Position numbers and translations under genes: made by a program. From NCBI GenBank assembly GCA_951799425.1, contig OX637407.1, forward strand, positions 22,512,981 to 22,576,980: a stretch of DNA of 64,000 nucleotides, read 5' to 3'. Below, piece after piece: positions 12,950 through 24,002 of this stretch. The DNA is from Ilex aquifolium (taxonomy: Eukaryota > Streptophyta > Magnoliopsida > Aquifoliales > Aquifoliaceae). Below the pieces are notes generated by a model. That model saw only the letters and a program-made list of their open reading frames with translations, searched no databases and was not told the origin of the DNA. Position 1 is the stretch's first letter. Every line of letters begins with the position of its first letter.

Positions 12950-13267
12950 TAGGGCTGTTAATCAAATTAAACTATTCGAGTTTAGGTTAAGTTTAGCTCA
13001 GATTTGGCTCGTTCAGGCTCGGTTCGTTTTCTAAACGAGCCTGAACTTGAACAATTTTTTAGGATTGTTTAGAAAACAAATCTTACAAGATTGGTTCAAA
13101 CTCGACAGACTCGACTCGTTTATGTGCAAATACTCGGGTTCGACTTGTTTTTGGCTCGTTCAGGCTCGGCTCGTTTCCTAAACGAGCCAAACTTGAACAA
13201 TTTTTTAAGCTCGATTAAGAAACAAACTTTTCAAGCTCGGCTCGGGCTCGTTCGACTAACAATCCTA
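12950..13267. mobile_element. hAT-like MITE with GGCTCG repeats
   Basis: The tips TAGGGCTGTTAATC and GACTAACAATCCTA are inverted repeats. Flanking 8-mers ATTTTAGT and CTTGTAGT match at 6 of 8 positions, a weak but plausible hAT target duplication. The interior contains repeated TGGCTCGTTCAGGCTCGG / AACGAGCC phrases in inverted orientation. A related copy is at 29088-29418. Confidence 0.55.
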
Positions 13268-13488
13268 CTTGTAGTAGTAAGGGGATAAACTCAAGTCTTT
13301 TTTTTTTTTCTTTTTAATAAGAAAAGAGTTCGAGAGGACAATCGGAGTGAAACCCTTGCCTAGGTCTGTCGCTAAAAACTCAAAAAAAACTCAAAAAACG
13401 TAATAAAATCTTGAAATCTCAAACGAGTAGGATAGAGAATAGTGAATATTGTTCTTCAGAGCTTTATATTAATTCAATGTTTTTTTAT

Positions 13489-13745
13489 GTGAAAATTGGA
13501 AGTGAGTCATCCTAAATGTACTTGTTTGGAGATAAGTCCTGCAATGAGACTTATAAGGGATTAAGTCCATGTTTAAAATTATATGTAATGACTTAAGTCC
13601 ACTTTTTTTTTTTATCTAAAAAATATCATTCCTTAAAAGGAAGTTAAATTAATTTCCTATTTTGGAAATTGTTATCCCTTAATTCAAGGTCAATTAAAAT
13701 ATATCAATAAAATCTTCATCATAAATTTAAAATTCAAATTCAAAG

Positions 13746-13795
<50 letters not shown>

Positions 13796-14405
13796 ATTCA
13801 TGTTACTATTATTTTGAGCATGTTACTACTATTATTTTACTAAATATTAATATTCAATATTATTATTTGTTTTGTTTTTGAATATTACTATTTTTTGTGT
13901 TTGAATGGTACTATTTTTTGCCTTTGAATTTGAGAGAAAATTATTGTTAAGTATATTACAGTTTTTGTTAAGTATGTTACTATTTTTGTTGAACATGTTG
14001 TTATTTTTTTAAAATATTAATATTGAATGTTTCAATTTTTTTTATGTTTAAATGTTACTATTTTTTTGTGTTTAAATGTATTATTTTTTGTGTCCAAATG
14101 ATAATTTTTTTTTGTATTTGAATGCTACTATATATGGATATAGATAGATAAGAGTGAGGGAAAATTTTAATGTTAGTCAAACTCTTAACCTATATATGGA
14201 TATAGATAGATATGAGAGAGAAAAGATTTTAATGTTAGTCAAACTGCTAAGATTTAGGAGTTTTTAATTTTTAGTTTTATTTCACTTCTAAGGGAAGGGA
14301 TAGTATGGTAAAATTGACAAAAAACGGACTTCATAACAAATAAGTTTCCTTGACGGACTTAAGTCCAAACAAGTCCATATAGGGGGACCGGCCTCCAAAT
14401 TTCCC
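13489..14405. mobile_element. Mutator-like non-autonomous element, copy E2
   Basis: A 9-bp direct repeat TTTTTTTAT flanks it (13480-13488 and 14406-14414). The tips GTGAAAATTGGAAGTGAG and (reverse complement) GGGAAATTTGGAGGCCGG are inverted repeats of the family seen at 3607-4999, 33043-34084 and 48083-50113. The interior has CT/TA microsatellites (13745-13790) and a string of GTTACTATTTTT-like motifs (13800-14130). The target is low in complexity, so the duplication alone is weaker proof than in E1 or E4. Confidence 0.68.
13745..13790. repeat. (CT)n(TA)n microsatellite
   Basis: A CT run passes directly into a TA run inside Mutator-like copy E2. A shortened version is present at the same relative place in the truncated copy at 30329-30721. 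Confidence 0.85.
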
Positions 14406-14645
14406 TTTTTTTATTTCGACCGAAAATCTTGATTTACACCTGATTTGGGTTTTTATTAGCCTTTTATTTGTCTGGTGAAGGTGGGTTGGGTTAGGATGGG
14501 CTGATTGTAGCAATAATTCTAGCCCAAACTTGTGCAAAACAATCACTCAAGGTCGGCATTTTTCATGTTCAGGGCCGGGCCAATGGAAGTTGAGTCCCTA
14601 AGTGAAAATTATAAATGGGCCCTTTCAAAATTTATTATTTATAAA

Positions 14646-15370
14646 TTTATATAATAAAGTAGCTTACAATTCAAATCTCAAAAGATAAATAAAATGACTT
14701 TTGCTATTCGCAGTTGATATCGCTTTAAATTTTATTTTAAAGTTAATCTAACGGTTAATATTTTATTTTTTTTTAAAAAGGGGGTGCAACACGAGTAACG
14801 GTTAATATTAACACCCTAAATTTAATAGGAAAAATTGGCCCCTAAGGGTGTGTTTGAATTAATTTTTTAAAAGTACTTCTAAAAATTATTTATCATAAGT
14901 ACTTTAAAAAAAATAATAGTATTTGAAACCGCCCCACTACTACCTCTACCACCACCACTCCCACCACCACCACCACTGCCACTACAACTGCCACCACCAC
15001 CCCCACAACCACCACCACCGTCGCCACCGCCGCCATCGCCACCACCACCATTGCCGCCACCACCACCGCCACCACCACCACCGTCACCGCCGCCGCCACC
15101 ACCGTCACCATCACCACAACCACTGCCGCCATCACCACCACCACCATCACCATTGCCCTCGCCACCACAGTCATTGCCACCCATCACAACCATCATCGTC
15201 TCCTACCACCACCACTGCCGTCCATCACCTCTCACCCCCATTACAAATCGATGCTTAAATTCCTATATCTCTTTTCTATGTTTGTGATTTGATTTTGGAT
15301 ATGAATACAAATATGTTTATTGTTTATCATTTTTGATTACATTGTGCCTTCAGGCACAGGCAATAACTAG
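14646..15370 (+). mobile_element. Helitron copy H2 (upstream member of tandem pair)
   Basis: The copy begins TTTATATAATAAAGTAGC (family 5' end TCTATATAATAAAG) and ends with the hairpin CTGTGCC-TTCA-GGCACAG, then GCAATAA and the terminal CTAG (15367-15370). A triplet cassette of CCACCA/CCGCCA units fills about 14930-15235, the longest of the plus-strand copies. The next base is the first base of H3. No Rep/helicase is encoded. Confidence 0.75.
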
Positions 15371-16021
15371 TCTATATAATAAAGTAGCTTACAATTCAAA
15401 TCTCAAAAGATAAACAAAATGACTTTTGTTATTCGCGGTTAAGATCGTTTTAAATTTTACTTTAAAGTTAATCTAACGGTTAATATTAACACCCAAAATT
15501 TAATAGGAAAAATAGGTCCCTAAGTGTGTGTTTGGATTGATTTTTTAAAAGTACTTCTACAAATTTTTTTTCACAAGTACTTTAAAAAAATAATAGTATT
15601 TGAAACCGCCCTACCACTACCTCTACCACCACCACCACCATCACCACCACCGCCGCCGTCGTCGCCTCTACCACCACTACCATCGCCACCTCTACCACCA
15701 CTACCTTTACCACCACCACCATCGCCCCCCCACCACCACCACCGCCGCCGTCGCCTCCACCGCCACCGTCACCATCATCGCCACCGCCACCACCACCACC
15801 GCCTCCGCCACCACCATCGCCGCCGCCACCACCACAAATCATTGCCACCCACCACAATCATCACCGTCTCGGCCCACCACCTCTCACCCCACTACAAACC
15901 GATACTTAAATTCCTTTAGCTTTTCTCTATACTTATGATTTGATTTTGGATATGAATACAAATATGTTTATTGTTTATCATTTTTTATTACACTGTGTCT
16001 GAAGGCACAGACAATAACTAG
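15371..16021 (+). mobile_element. Helitron copy H3 (downstream member of tandem pair)
   Basis: It starts with the TCTATATAATAAAG 5' end directly after the CTAG of H2 and ends at CTAG (16018-16021), followed by T. The hairpin is CTGTGTC-TGAA-GGCACAG, which reads like the inverted form of the H2 hairpin with one base change. A triplet cassette spans about 15605-15880. The long proline- and histidine-rich frames on both strands arise from this repeat and are not genes. Confidence 0.75.
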
Positions 16022-16816
16022 TATATATATATAGCATATGACTAAAATATGTTATAAAAATATTTCAAATACACAAACCATTTTCTATGATATTTTTCTT
16101 CATTTGGTAATTTTTGAATGTAATGTACTATTAAAAAAATGCTTCTTACTTTTCAATCTTTCGAAAATTAATAAAAGATCTCTCAATTTTACATCAAATT
16201 TATTTTCTAATTGTTCTTGATGCTCACTATTATGTTTGTTATTAGTTGTTTCATTATTTTCACATTCTGTTGATGTAAAATCCTTGCAAACAAAACAAAC
16301 TTTTACAAGAATACGTAGTTACATTAAGCTCAATAAAAATACAATAATATATCAAGCTCAATAAAAATACAATAATATATAGCACATAATAAAATAGAGA
16401 TTGCATAAGTTTTCATTCTTATACGTCTTTCAAATCGTCTAATATTTTAAACTTTCTCAAAAAAATAATTGAATTATATGCATTATATTAGTAAAATAAA
16501 ATTAAATAAATGATTGATTAATATATAATAATACCTTTTAAAACGATTATGATGGTTATAAACAAATCTGTGTATATAGGAATTAGGGGGAGAGAGATGA
16601 TTGCTAAGCCAAAGTCGTAGGATTTTTGGTGGTTTAGATTTATGGTATTTTTTTTTATTTATGGGATGTCAAATCTGTTTGGAGAGAGAGAGAGAGAGAG
16701 AGATGGGGCAGAATTGTAGGCTTTAATTGGGTTTGATTGTTAAAGAGCACAACTATTATTTCGGCCCTAGGCGGCTGCCTAGATGGCCCGCCTATTGGGC
16801 CGGACCTGTTTATGTT

Positions 16817-17547
16817 GTATGTAACGCCCATGGACTATGCCACAGGGCGAATAGATATGGATTCAGATTTTTTTTTATTATATTTTTATTTAGTGGCGAA
16901 TTACCTACTGTGTGTACATGGGTAGTGGACTGTGGACTCACTTATAAAGAGTTAGTCTCACTTAAATTTACGATAAATGATTTACCATTTAGAGAAATTT
17001 TGTGAAAGTATAAGGGAGAGAATGTCAATCTATATCAGATTTCACATGTAACACTAACCCATTCATTTTTTAGGAATATTTTCCCCATGGAAAAATGGTT
17101 ATTATTATTATTTTTTTGTATTCATTTAAACAGGTGTTGTTAACCATAGAAAAGGTAGATGAAACTGTTAGATGGGGCTTTTCTATAGTCCAGGAACAGA
17201 TATTGGGCTCGAGTAACATAGTGTAAGTTTATGCAAGCCCAATAGAAGACTATTTCATACATAGAGTGAGCTTGAAGCCTATTTGAGCTCCACTCCAACT
17301 CAAGTTAATGGATGAATCAAATAATATCCAGATTACTTGATCTATGCAAACCACAGGTGAGGGTGGAAAATGGTATTTTGTTTTTCTCAAATTATCGGGC
17401 AATGCCAAGACTTCTGCGTTTGAAACAAGATATATATTTTTTTATTTTTTGGGGAGGGGGAGTTAAACCCTTAACCTCAAGAAGGCAAAGTCTTCACAAG
17501 GCAAGGAGTATCATTAGACTAAAGGTCCATTGGTTGAAACAAGATGT
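16817..17547. other. Intergenic, no gene seen
   Basis: AT-rich spacer without recognisable coding content. The frame at 17312-17593 starts here and ends within a SINE; it shows no family character. Confidence 0.5.
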
Positions 17548-17727
17548 ACACCTAGGTGTAGGTAGCTCAAGAGGTAATATGGATGAGTTGTAAACTCAGA
17601 TATTTTGAGTTCTAAATTTAGTAACCCTTTAGGGCCAGATTATGAGATATTTATCCCTTATGAATACCCTAACCCAAGTGTGGATGGCCTGTCTTTAACC
17701 GAACCGTAGAGGGAATTAATTGAGCGT
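17548..17727 (+). repeat. Au-like SINE (plus strand)
   Basis: The head GGTAGCTCAAGAGGTAAT is followed by …GTAAACTCAGA…GAGTTCTAAATT (box B-like) and the body ATGAATACCCTAACCC…GATGGCCTGTCTTTAACC…GGGAATTAATTGAGCG. No A-tail is obvious; the sequence passes into the coiled-coil relic. Confidence 0.6.
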
Positions 17728-17734
17728 GGATTTG

Positions 17735-18074
17735 ATGGAGCGTCTACAGTGAGGAGGTGCAGCCGCCCTTCGAGCTAGGGACGATTTAGTCTAGCAAGGT
17801 CCTTGCCCAGACCATTGGGAGGGTAAGGTCTACAAACCGTGGCCTCATTCTTCTTTCCTTATCATTATTTTCTCATTTAACCCCTTTGCTCTTGTTCCAG
17901 CTTGACACGGGTCTGTGAGAAGAAGTTTTAGGAATTTCGTGCTAAGATTAAGAAGGTAGAGTCCAAGCTTAAGTCCTCTAAGGAAAAACTTAAGCAGTTG
18001 AAGGAGGAGCATGAGGAAACTGAGAGCTCCATAATCGAGCTAATCGCCTCCAAGGTCGAGCTGCAAGTGAAGCT
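17735..18074 (+). pseudogene. Coiled-coil ORF relic, left part (split by Copia element)
   Basis: One frame from about 17900 to 18074 encodes a lysine- and glutamate-rich heptad-like stretch (…KIKKVESKLKSSKEKLK…), a typical coiled coil. It follows a possible intron with a GGTAAGG donor near 17822 and a TTGTTCCAG acceptor near 17905. The reading is broken. It resembles the C-terminal part of plant 'putative gypsy type transposon' (PF04195-like) proteins, which end in coiled coils; the intact N-terminal type is seen at 62561-64000. The match continues beyond the Copia insertion at 23362. The assignment is an inference from composition and context. Confidence 0.45.
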
Positions 18075-18611
18075 TGTTAGTTTTATAAACTCAATTCTTA
18101 AAGGGTTGTTTGTGTATTTTTGGGTATTGATAAGTCATGGTATTTGAAGAGGTAAACACTAGAAGTGTCCAAGCTATTTTTGGAGGTCTATTTATGGAGT
18201 TGTTTCATCAATGGTTGCATGGAAAAGTTGAATAGTTTGCTTGGGGAATAGCCGGCCATAAAGTGGCCAAGTTAAATGTGTTTTGACTAGGAAAAGTAGT
18301 TGAGTTGCTGCCCAAATATAGTGAGGTCTCTGTACCGAAAAAATAGAGAGAAAAAGTGAAGGAAAAGAGAGTTGCTGCCAGAAAAAACGCAGCAGATTGT
18401 GAGAGCTGTAGCTCCATTTCTTGTGACTGTTTTTTGTGTGTATTCTTGCTGAAAAAATCAGTTTGGTCTATCCCTTGTATTCCTTTATATTGTGATCATT
18501 TTGATGAAATATAGATGTCTTTTATTGAGTGAAATTTGTGTGGAAGTATAGCAGATTTTATTCTCTGTTTTTGTGTTCTTTGGTGATCCATTTTGCTTCT
18601 AATTCCCAACA
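18075..18611 (+). repeat. Copia 5' LTR
   Basis: 537 bp, TG…CA termini, identical to the 3' LTR except at one position near its 3' end. It is followed after four bases by the tRNA-Met primer-binding site. Minus-strand frames inside both LTRs are identical copies of the same chance ORF and are not genes. Confidence 0.95.
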
Positions 18612-18636
18612 AAAGTGGTATCAGAGCCTGGTTGTT

Positions 18637-19700
18637 ATGGCTACTATGAGTAATGTTCTTCAACCCCAATTTCCCAAATTGGGGAAACATAATTATGGGA
18701 ATTGGAGTATTCAAATCAAGGTGTTGTTACAATCACAAGATCTTTGGGATATTGTTGAAAAAGGTTACATCGAGCCGACTACGGAGGAAGAGCAAGCGCT
18801 TAATGATGCTCAAAAGACGGTGCTTAAGCAATCAAGAAAAACGGACAAGAAGGCTTTATTCCTACTTTACCAATGTATTGACGATAATACTTTTGAGAAG
18901 ATTTCTTCCGCCACCAACTCGAAGCAAGCTTGGGAAATTTTGAAGAGTATGCATAGAGGTATTGATAAAACAATTCGGGTTCGTCTTCAAATATTGCGAA
19001 GTGAATTTGAAGGGTTGAATATGAATGGAACCGAGTCTATTTCGGAGTATTTTTCAAGAACTTTGATGATTGTGAATCAAATGCGAAGATATGGAGAAGA
19101 TATAAATGATGTTCGAGTTATGGAAAAAGTACTACGAACCTTAACCCCAAAATTTGAGCATGTTGTTGTAGTCGTTGAGCAATCCATGGATTTCAAGATT
19201 ACGAGCATTGATGAATTGATGGCGACATTGGAGATACATGAGCAGCGTATTAATAAAAAGACTTCAAGTTCTCTTGAACAAGCTCTCCAATCCAAGCTTT
19301 CTTTGAAAGATGAAAAAAGAGAATTTCAAGGTAGTACATCTCAAAGAGGAAGAAGTAATGGAACACGAGGTAGAGGTTATGGCAATCGAGGAAGAGGCTA
19401 TGAAGGTCGTGGAAGAGGCTATGCTAATAGAGGTAGAGGAGGAAGAGGCCAATTCACTAATGATGCAAGAAATCAAAATTCTTATGGTTCAAGAGGAAGA
19501 GGTCGAGGAAGAGCAAGAGACAATTACAACAATCAAGGTTTTGACAAGAGGAATGTTGAATGCTTCAATTGTCACAAGTTTGGGCATTATAGCAATGAGT
19601 GTTGGGCAAGTGCAAATAAAGGCGTTGAAGAACATGTGAATTATGCCGAGAAAGCAAGTAATGAAGCGGCATCTACTTTGTTGTTGGCCTACGATGGATC
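18637..19700 (+). other. Copia gag part (end rounded)
   Basis: This is the capsid/nucleocapsid part. It begins at the ATG of MATMSNVLQPQFPKLG. The N-terminal part has the usual Copia gag features (…NYGNWSIQIKVLLQ…, later LRTLTPKFEHVV). A long Arg/Gly-rich RGRGYGNRGRG stretch follows, and then a zinc knuckle C-X2-C-X4-H-X4-C (CFNCHKFGHYSNEC, near 19561-19602). Gag proteins of this type form the virus-like particle and bind the RNA. The end given is rounded. Confidence 0.88.
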
Positions 19701-19749
19701 CGAGGAAGAAATTGGCAATGTGTGATTTTTTGATTCTGGGGCGAGCAAC

Positions 19750-22700
19750 CATATGTGTGGCAAGAAGCATATGTTTGTTGAACTTGATGAAGTGGCGCAA
19801 GACAAAGTTACTTTTGGCGACTCCTCCAACATTCCGGTGAAAGGCAAAGGTAAAATTCTTATTAAGCTCAAAAATGGCAATCATGATTTTATTTCCGATG
19901 TCTATTATGTGCCGGATATGAAGAATAGTATTTTGAGTTTGGGGCAACTTTTGGAAAAGAGTTATGATATTAGCATGAAGAATCTTTACCTTACAATTAA
20001 AGATGCTCGTGGTAATTTGATTGCTAATGTGAAAATGTCCAAGAATAGAATGTTTCCTTTGAATATTCAACATGATGTTATGAGATGCTTGAATGCTATT
20101 ATTAAAGATGATTCTTGGTTGTGGCACTTGAGACTTGGACATCTTAATTTTGGTGGCTTGAAGCTTTTGTCTAGCAAGAAAATGGTGAAGGGTCTACCCT
20201 ATATAGATCATCCGGATGAGTTATGTGAAGGGTGTATTCTTGGCAAGCATCACAGATTAAGCTTCTCAAGAGAAGTCAAGTGGAGAGCATCACGACCTTT
20301 GGAGCTTGTGCACACCGATGTTTGTGGTCCTTTGAAGCCTATGTCAAATGGTAAGAATCGTTACTTTTTTACTTTTATTGATGACTATAGCCGGAAGACT
20401 TGGGCGTATTTTTTAAAAAGGAAGTCCGAAGTGTTTGAAGTTTTTAAGGAGTTCAAGAATCTTATTGAGAAGCAAAGTGGCTATTTTATCAAGAGGTTGA
20501 GATCCGATCAAGGTGGTGAGTATAGTTCCGATTTATTTGAAGACTATTGCAAGGAGCATGGAATTGTGCATCAATTCACGTCAAGCTACACACCTCAATT
20601 GAATGGAGTTGCGGAAAGAAAAAATAGGACTATTCTTGATATGGCTAGAAGAATGTTGAAAGGAAAGAGATTGCCTAGAGAATTTTGGGCCGAAGCTGTA
20701 GCATGTGCTGTGTACTTGTTGAATCGATGTCCAACCAAAAGTGTTCGTTTCAAGACCCCGGAGGAAGCTTGGTGTTCATTCAAGCCAAGTGTAGCCCATC
20801 TTAGAGTTTTTGGATGTATTGCTTATGCGAAAATTCCCGAAGCAAGGAGGACAAAGCTTGATGATAAAGGTGAAAATTGCATTTTTCTCGGGTATGGTGA
20901 TAGAACAATGGGGTACAAGTTATACAACCTCATTACCAAGAAAGTGATCATGACTAGAGACGTTATTTTTGAAGAGGAAGACATGTGGGATTGGAAAGAA
21001 AAAATTTCAGCCACCGAAGTGGAACTTATACTTGAAGAAGAAGAGTCCGAAGTACCAAGGGAAGTCCAAAGAGAGCCACAGACACCTCCACGTGGATTCC
21101 CATCATCTTCTACACGTGAATCACCATCATCATCATCATCACCATCATCATCTTCATCATCATCGAATTCAAGTTCAAGTGAAAGACCAAGGAAAATGAG
21201 AAGTTTGCAAGAGATTTATGAATCTTCAGAAAATTTTGAAGGTAACTTGAATTTATTTTGTTTGTTTATGGATTGTGATTCTTTATGTTTTAAAGAAGCG
21301 GTTCAAGAAGAAAAATGGAGAATAGCAATGGATGAAGAATTGAAGGCAATTGGAAAGAATGATACATGGGCACTAGTTAATCTTCCCCAAGGTCACAAAA
21401 CAATTGGTGTGAAATGGGTATATAAAACCAAGAAGGATGCAAATGGTGAAGTCCAAAGATACAAGGCGAGGTTGGTTGCTAAAGGCTACAAGCAAAGGGC
21501 CGGAATTGATTATGATGAGGTATTTGCTCCCGTTGCTCGTTTGGAAACGATTAGGTTGATGATTTCTTTGGCGGCACAAAACAAGTGGAAGATTTACCAA
21601 CTTGATGTAAAATCAGCATTTTTGAATGGATTTCTTGAGGAGGAGATTTATGTTGAACAACCTTTGGGGTATGTGAAAAAGAGACATGAAGATAAAATGT
21701 ACAAGTTGAGAAAAGCTCTCTATGGATTAAAGCAAGCACCGCGTGCATGGAATGCTAGAATTGACAAGTATTTTCATGAGAATGGTTTTCAAAAGTGTCC
21801 TTATGAGCATGCATTATATATGAAGATGGATGACAATAGAAGTGTGCTACTTGTTTGCATTTATGTTGATGACTTGATCTTCACCGGCAATGATCCAATG
21901 ATGTTTGATGAATTCAAGAGAAGTATGATTAAAGAGTTTGAAATGACCGATATTGGCTTAATGTCTCATTTCCTTGGCATTGAGGTTAAGCAAAGTGAAG
22001 ATGGAATTTTTATTTCTCAAAGTAGTTATGCAAAGGAAGTGCTCAAGAAGTTCAAGATGGATTCTTGCAACCCGGTGAACACACCCGTGGAAATTGGATT
22101 GGAATTGAGGAAGACCATTAGTGGTGGAAATATTGATCCAACTTACTTTAAAAGTTTAGTTGGAAGTCTTCGGTACCTTACTTGCACAAGGCCGGACATT
22201 CTTTATGGAGTTGGTTTGGTTAGTAGATACATGGAGATACCAGATCAAACTCATCTTAATGCGGCGAAGAGGATTTTACGTTACATCAAAGGTACACTCA
22301 ATGATGGCTTATTTTATTCTTGCACTAATGATTTTAGACTTGTTGGATATTCGGATAGTGATTGGGGACGAGACTTGGATGAAAGGAAAAGTACATCGGG
22401 TTATTGTTTTTTTATGGGAGAAACGGCTTTTACTTGGTCATCCAAGAAACAAGCAATTGTTACTTTGTCTACGTGTGAAGCGGAGTATGTGGCTGCAAAT
22501 TCAACGGTATGTCATGCTATTTGGTTGAGGAACTTGTTGAATTATTTGGGATTTTCTCAAGAAATTCCCACGGAGATCTTTGTTGATAATAGATCGGCGA
22601 TGGCTTTGGCAAAGAACCCGGTGTTTCATGAGAGGAGTAAACACATTGATACACGCTATCATTTTATTAGAGAGCATGTGAAGAATGGAGAAGTGAAGTT

Positions 22701-22820
22701 GGTGCATTGCAAGACTCAAGATCAAGTTGCCGACATTTTTACGAAGCCATTAAAGCATGATGTGTTTGGAAGATTGAAAATGATGCTAGACATGAGAACT
22801 CAAGGAATTGAGTTTAAGGG
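19750..22820 (+). other. Copia pol part: protease, integrase, reverse transcriptase, RNase H (ends rounded)
   Basis: In order: the protease region (about 19.7-20.0 kb); the GAG-pre-integrase HHCC zinc finger (WHLRLGHL … CEGCILGKH, about 20.12-20.25 kb); the integrase core ([29 protein letters not shown]); the serine-rich linker; reverse transcriptase (…[16 protein letters not shown]…, catalytic YVDD at 21862-21873); and RNase H (…[10 protein letters not shown]…, ADIFTKPL near the end). Integrase before reverse transcriptase is diagnostic for Copia. The motifs are well preserved, in line with the young age given by the LTRs. Confidence 0.92.
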
Positions 22821-22824
22821 GGGA

Positions 22825-23361
22825 TGTTAGTTTTATAAACTCAATTCTTAAAGGGTTGTTTGTGTATTTTTGGGTATTGATAAGTCATGGTATTTGAAGA
22901 GGTAAACACTAGAAGTGTCCAAGCTATTTTTGGAGGTCTATTTATGGAGTTGTTTCATCAATGGTTGCATGGAAAAGTTGAATAGTTTGCTTGGGGAATA
23001 GCCGGCCATAAAGTGGCCAAGTTAAATGTGTTTTGACTAGGAAAAGTAGTTGAGTTGCTGCCCAAATATAGTGAGGTCTCTGTACCGAAAAAATAGAGAG
23101 AAAAAGTGAAGGAAAAGAGAGTTGCTGCCAGAAAAAACGCAGCAGATTGTGAGAGCTGTAGCTCCATTTCTTGTGACTGTTTTTTGTGTGTATTCTTGCT
23201 GAAAAAATCAGTTTGGTCTATCCCTTGTATTCCTTTATATTGTGATCATTTTGATGAAATATAGATGTCTTTTATTGAGTGAAATTTGTGTGGAAGTATA
23301 GCAGATTTTATTCTCTGTTTTTGTGTTCTTTGGTGATCTATTTTGCTTCTAATTCCCAACA
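22825..23361 (+). repeat. Copia 3' LTR
   Basis: The second LTR copy, preceded by the polypurine tract and followed by the AAGCT target duplication. It supplies the single-site difference used for dating. Confidence 0.95.
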
Positions 23362-23475
23362 AAGCTCTCCGTTTTCGAAGCCAAGAGTTTTTGAAGAAGG
23401 CCGAAAAGGATGAGCCAAATAAGAGAAAGGTTGAGGAGGAGAAAAAGAAGGCTGAAGAGGGGAAGTAATTGTTCT
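23362..23475 (+). pseudogene. Coiled-coil ORF relic, right part
   Basis: Directly after the Copia target duplication a plus-strand frame encodes a charged Lys/Glu-rich helix (…KKAEKDEPNKRKVEEEKKK…) and ends near 23468. It is the natural continuation of the coiled-coil relic at 17735-18074, interrupted by the Copia insertion. The host ORF is broken. A Gypsy gag fossil on the opposite strand begins at once to the right. Confidence 0.45.
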
Positions 23476-24002
23476 CCCTTGAAGGCTAAAGTGGAAAATC
23501 CCCCGGAGATCATTTTGACCTCCCGCATGGCTGCTGGCGTTCCACCTCCTCTCTGTTCTACTACCCATCTGCCCTCTTATGGTGCATTTTCTCGATAAAT
23601 TTGATAAGATGACCCCTTTGGATAAGGCCCTCTATCTGGACCTTAAGGGCAGTGCAATCCTCTGTGTTGTGGCCATGGTCACGATGGAACCAACAATATT
23701 TATCTCTAGATCCTACTGGGGTGAGTTCTCATCTTCGTAGGCTATTTAAGGACCCAGTCGTCTTGAATCTGGAAAAGGATTTGGTCAACTAGAGTGTTCA
23801 AAGGAGTGTACCTATGAGGCTGCTCGCCTAAGGGCCTAGGACTTAGGCAATCCCTAACGCTCACTCTTTCAGTGTGACCTCACTTTATCAGCCCACCCTG
23901 AGTGGTCTTGTTTCTTCTTTTTCTCGTCTTTCTTCCTAGCCTCGATGGACAAACATTTTGTCTTCTGCATTCATGTGACTTTGTGCTCTGGAGAACAACT
24001 CA
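23476..24002 (-). mobile_element. Gypsy gag fossil (minus strand)
   Basis: The minus strand reads as the C-terminal part of a plant Gypsy gag. It has a start-like MTELFSRAQSHMNAED, a Lys-rich stretch, then [19 protein letters not shown] with the following …[14 protein letters not shown]. That Cys/His signature is typical of Tat-like and related plant Gypsy gag proteins. The fossil has several breaks. Its orientation is opposite to the coiled-coil ORF on its left, which is the arrangement discussed for the 61.2-64.0 kb element. Confidence 0.72.

Larger units (their letters stand above)
14570..16808. mobile_element. hAT-type element carrying two tandem Helitrons
   Basis: The tips CAGGGCCGGGCCAATGG (left) and CAGGTCCGGCCCAATAGG (right, reverse complement) are inverted repeats. 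The flanking 8-mers TTCATGTT (14562-14569) and TTTATGTT (16809-16816) match at 7 of 8 positions, as for hAT insertions. Without the two nested Helitrons (14646-16021) the element would be about 860 bp. It has no transposase frame. A (GA)n run is at 16682-16702. Confidence 0.6.
18075..23361 (+). mobile_element. Ty1/Copia LTR retrotransposon, nearly whole and very young
   Basis: The element is 5,287 bp with 537-bp LTRs (18075-18611 and 22825-23361) that begin TGTTAG and end CCCAACA. They differ at a single site. AAGCT is duplicated on both sides (18070-18074, 23362-23366). Next to the left LTR is a primer-binding site TGGTATCAGAGC (18616-18627), complementary to the 3' end of initiator tRNA-Met. 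Next to the right LTR is the polypurine tract AAGGGGGGA (22816-22824). Gag comes first, then protease, integrase, reverse transcriptase and RNase H, the Copia order. Coding capacity is almost complete, with about one break. At plant substitution rates near 1e-8 per site per year, one difference implies an insertion roughly 0.1 million years old or less. It inserted into the coiled-coil relic. The lineage within Copia was not assigned. Confidence 0.95.

Noticed and set aside
18208-18417. 69-residue minus-strand frame, found again identically at 22958-23167
   Set aside because: It lies in the Copia LTR; the two copies are the two LTRs. There is no protein character.
19489-20142. 217-residue minus-strand frame
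   Set aside because: Antisense shadow of the Copia coding region.
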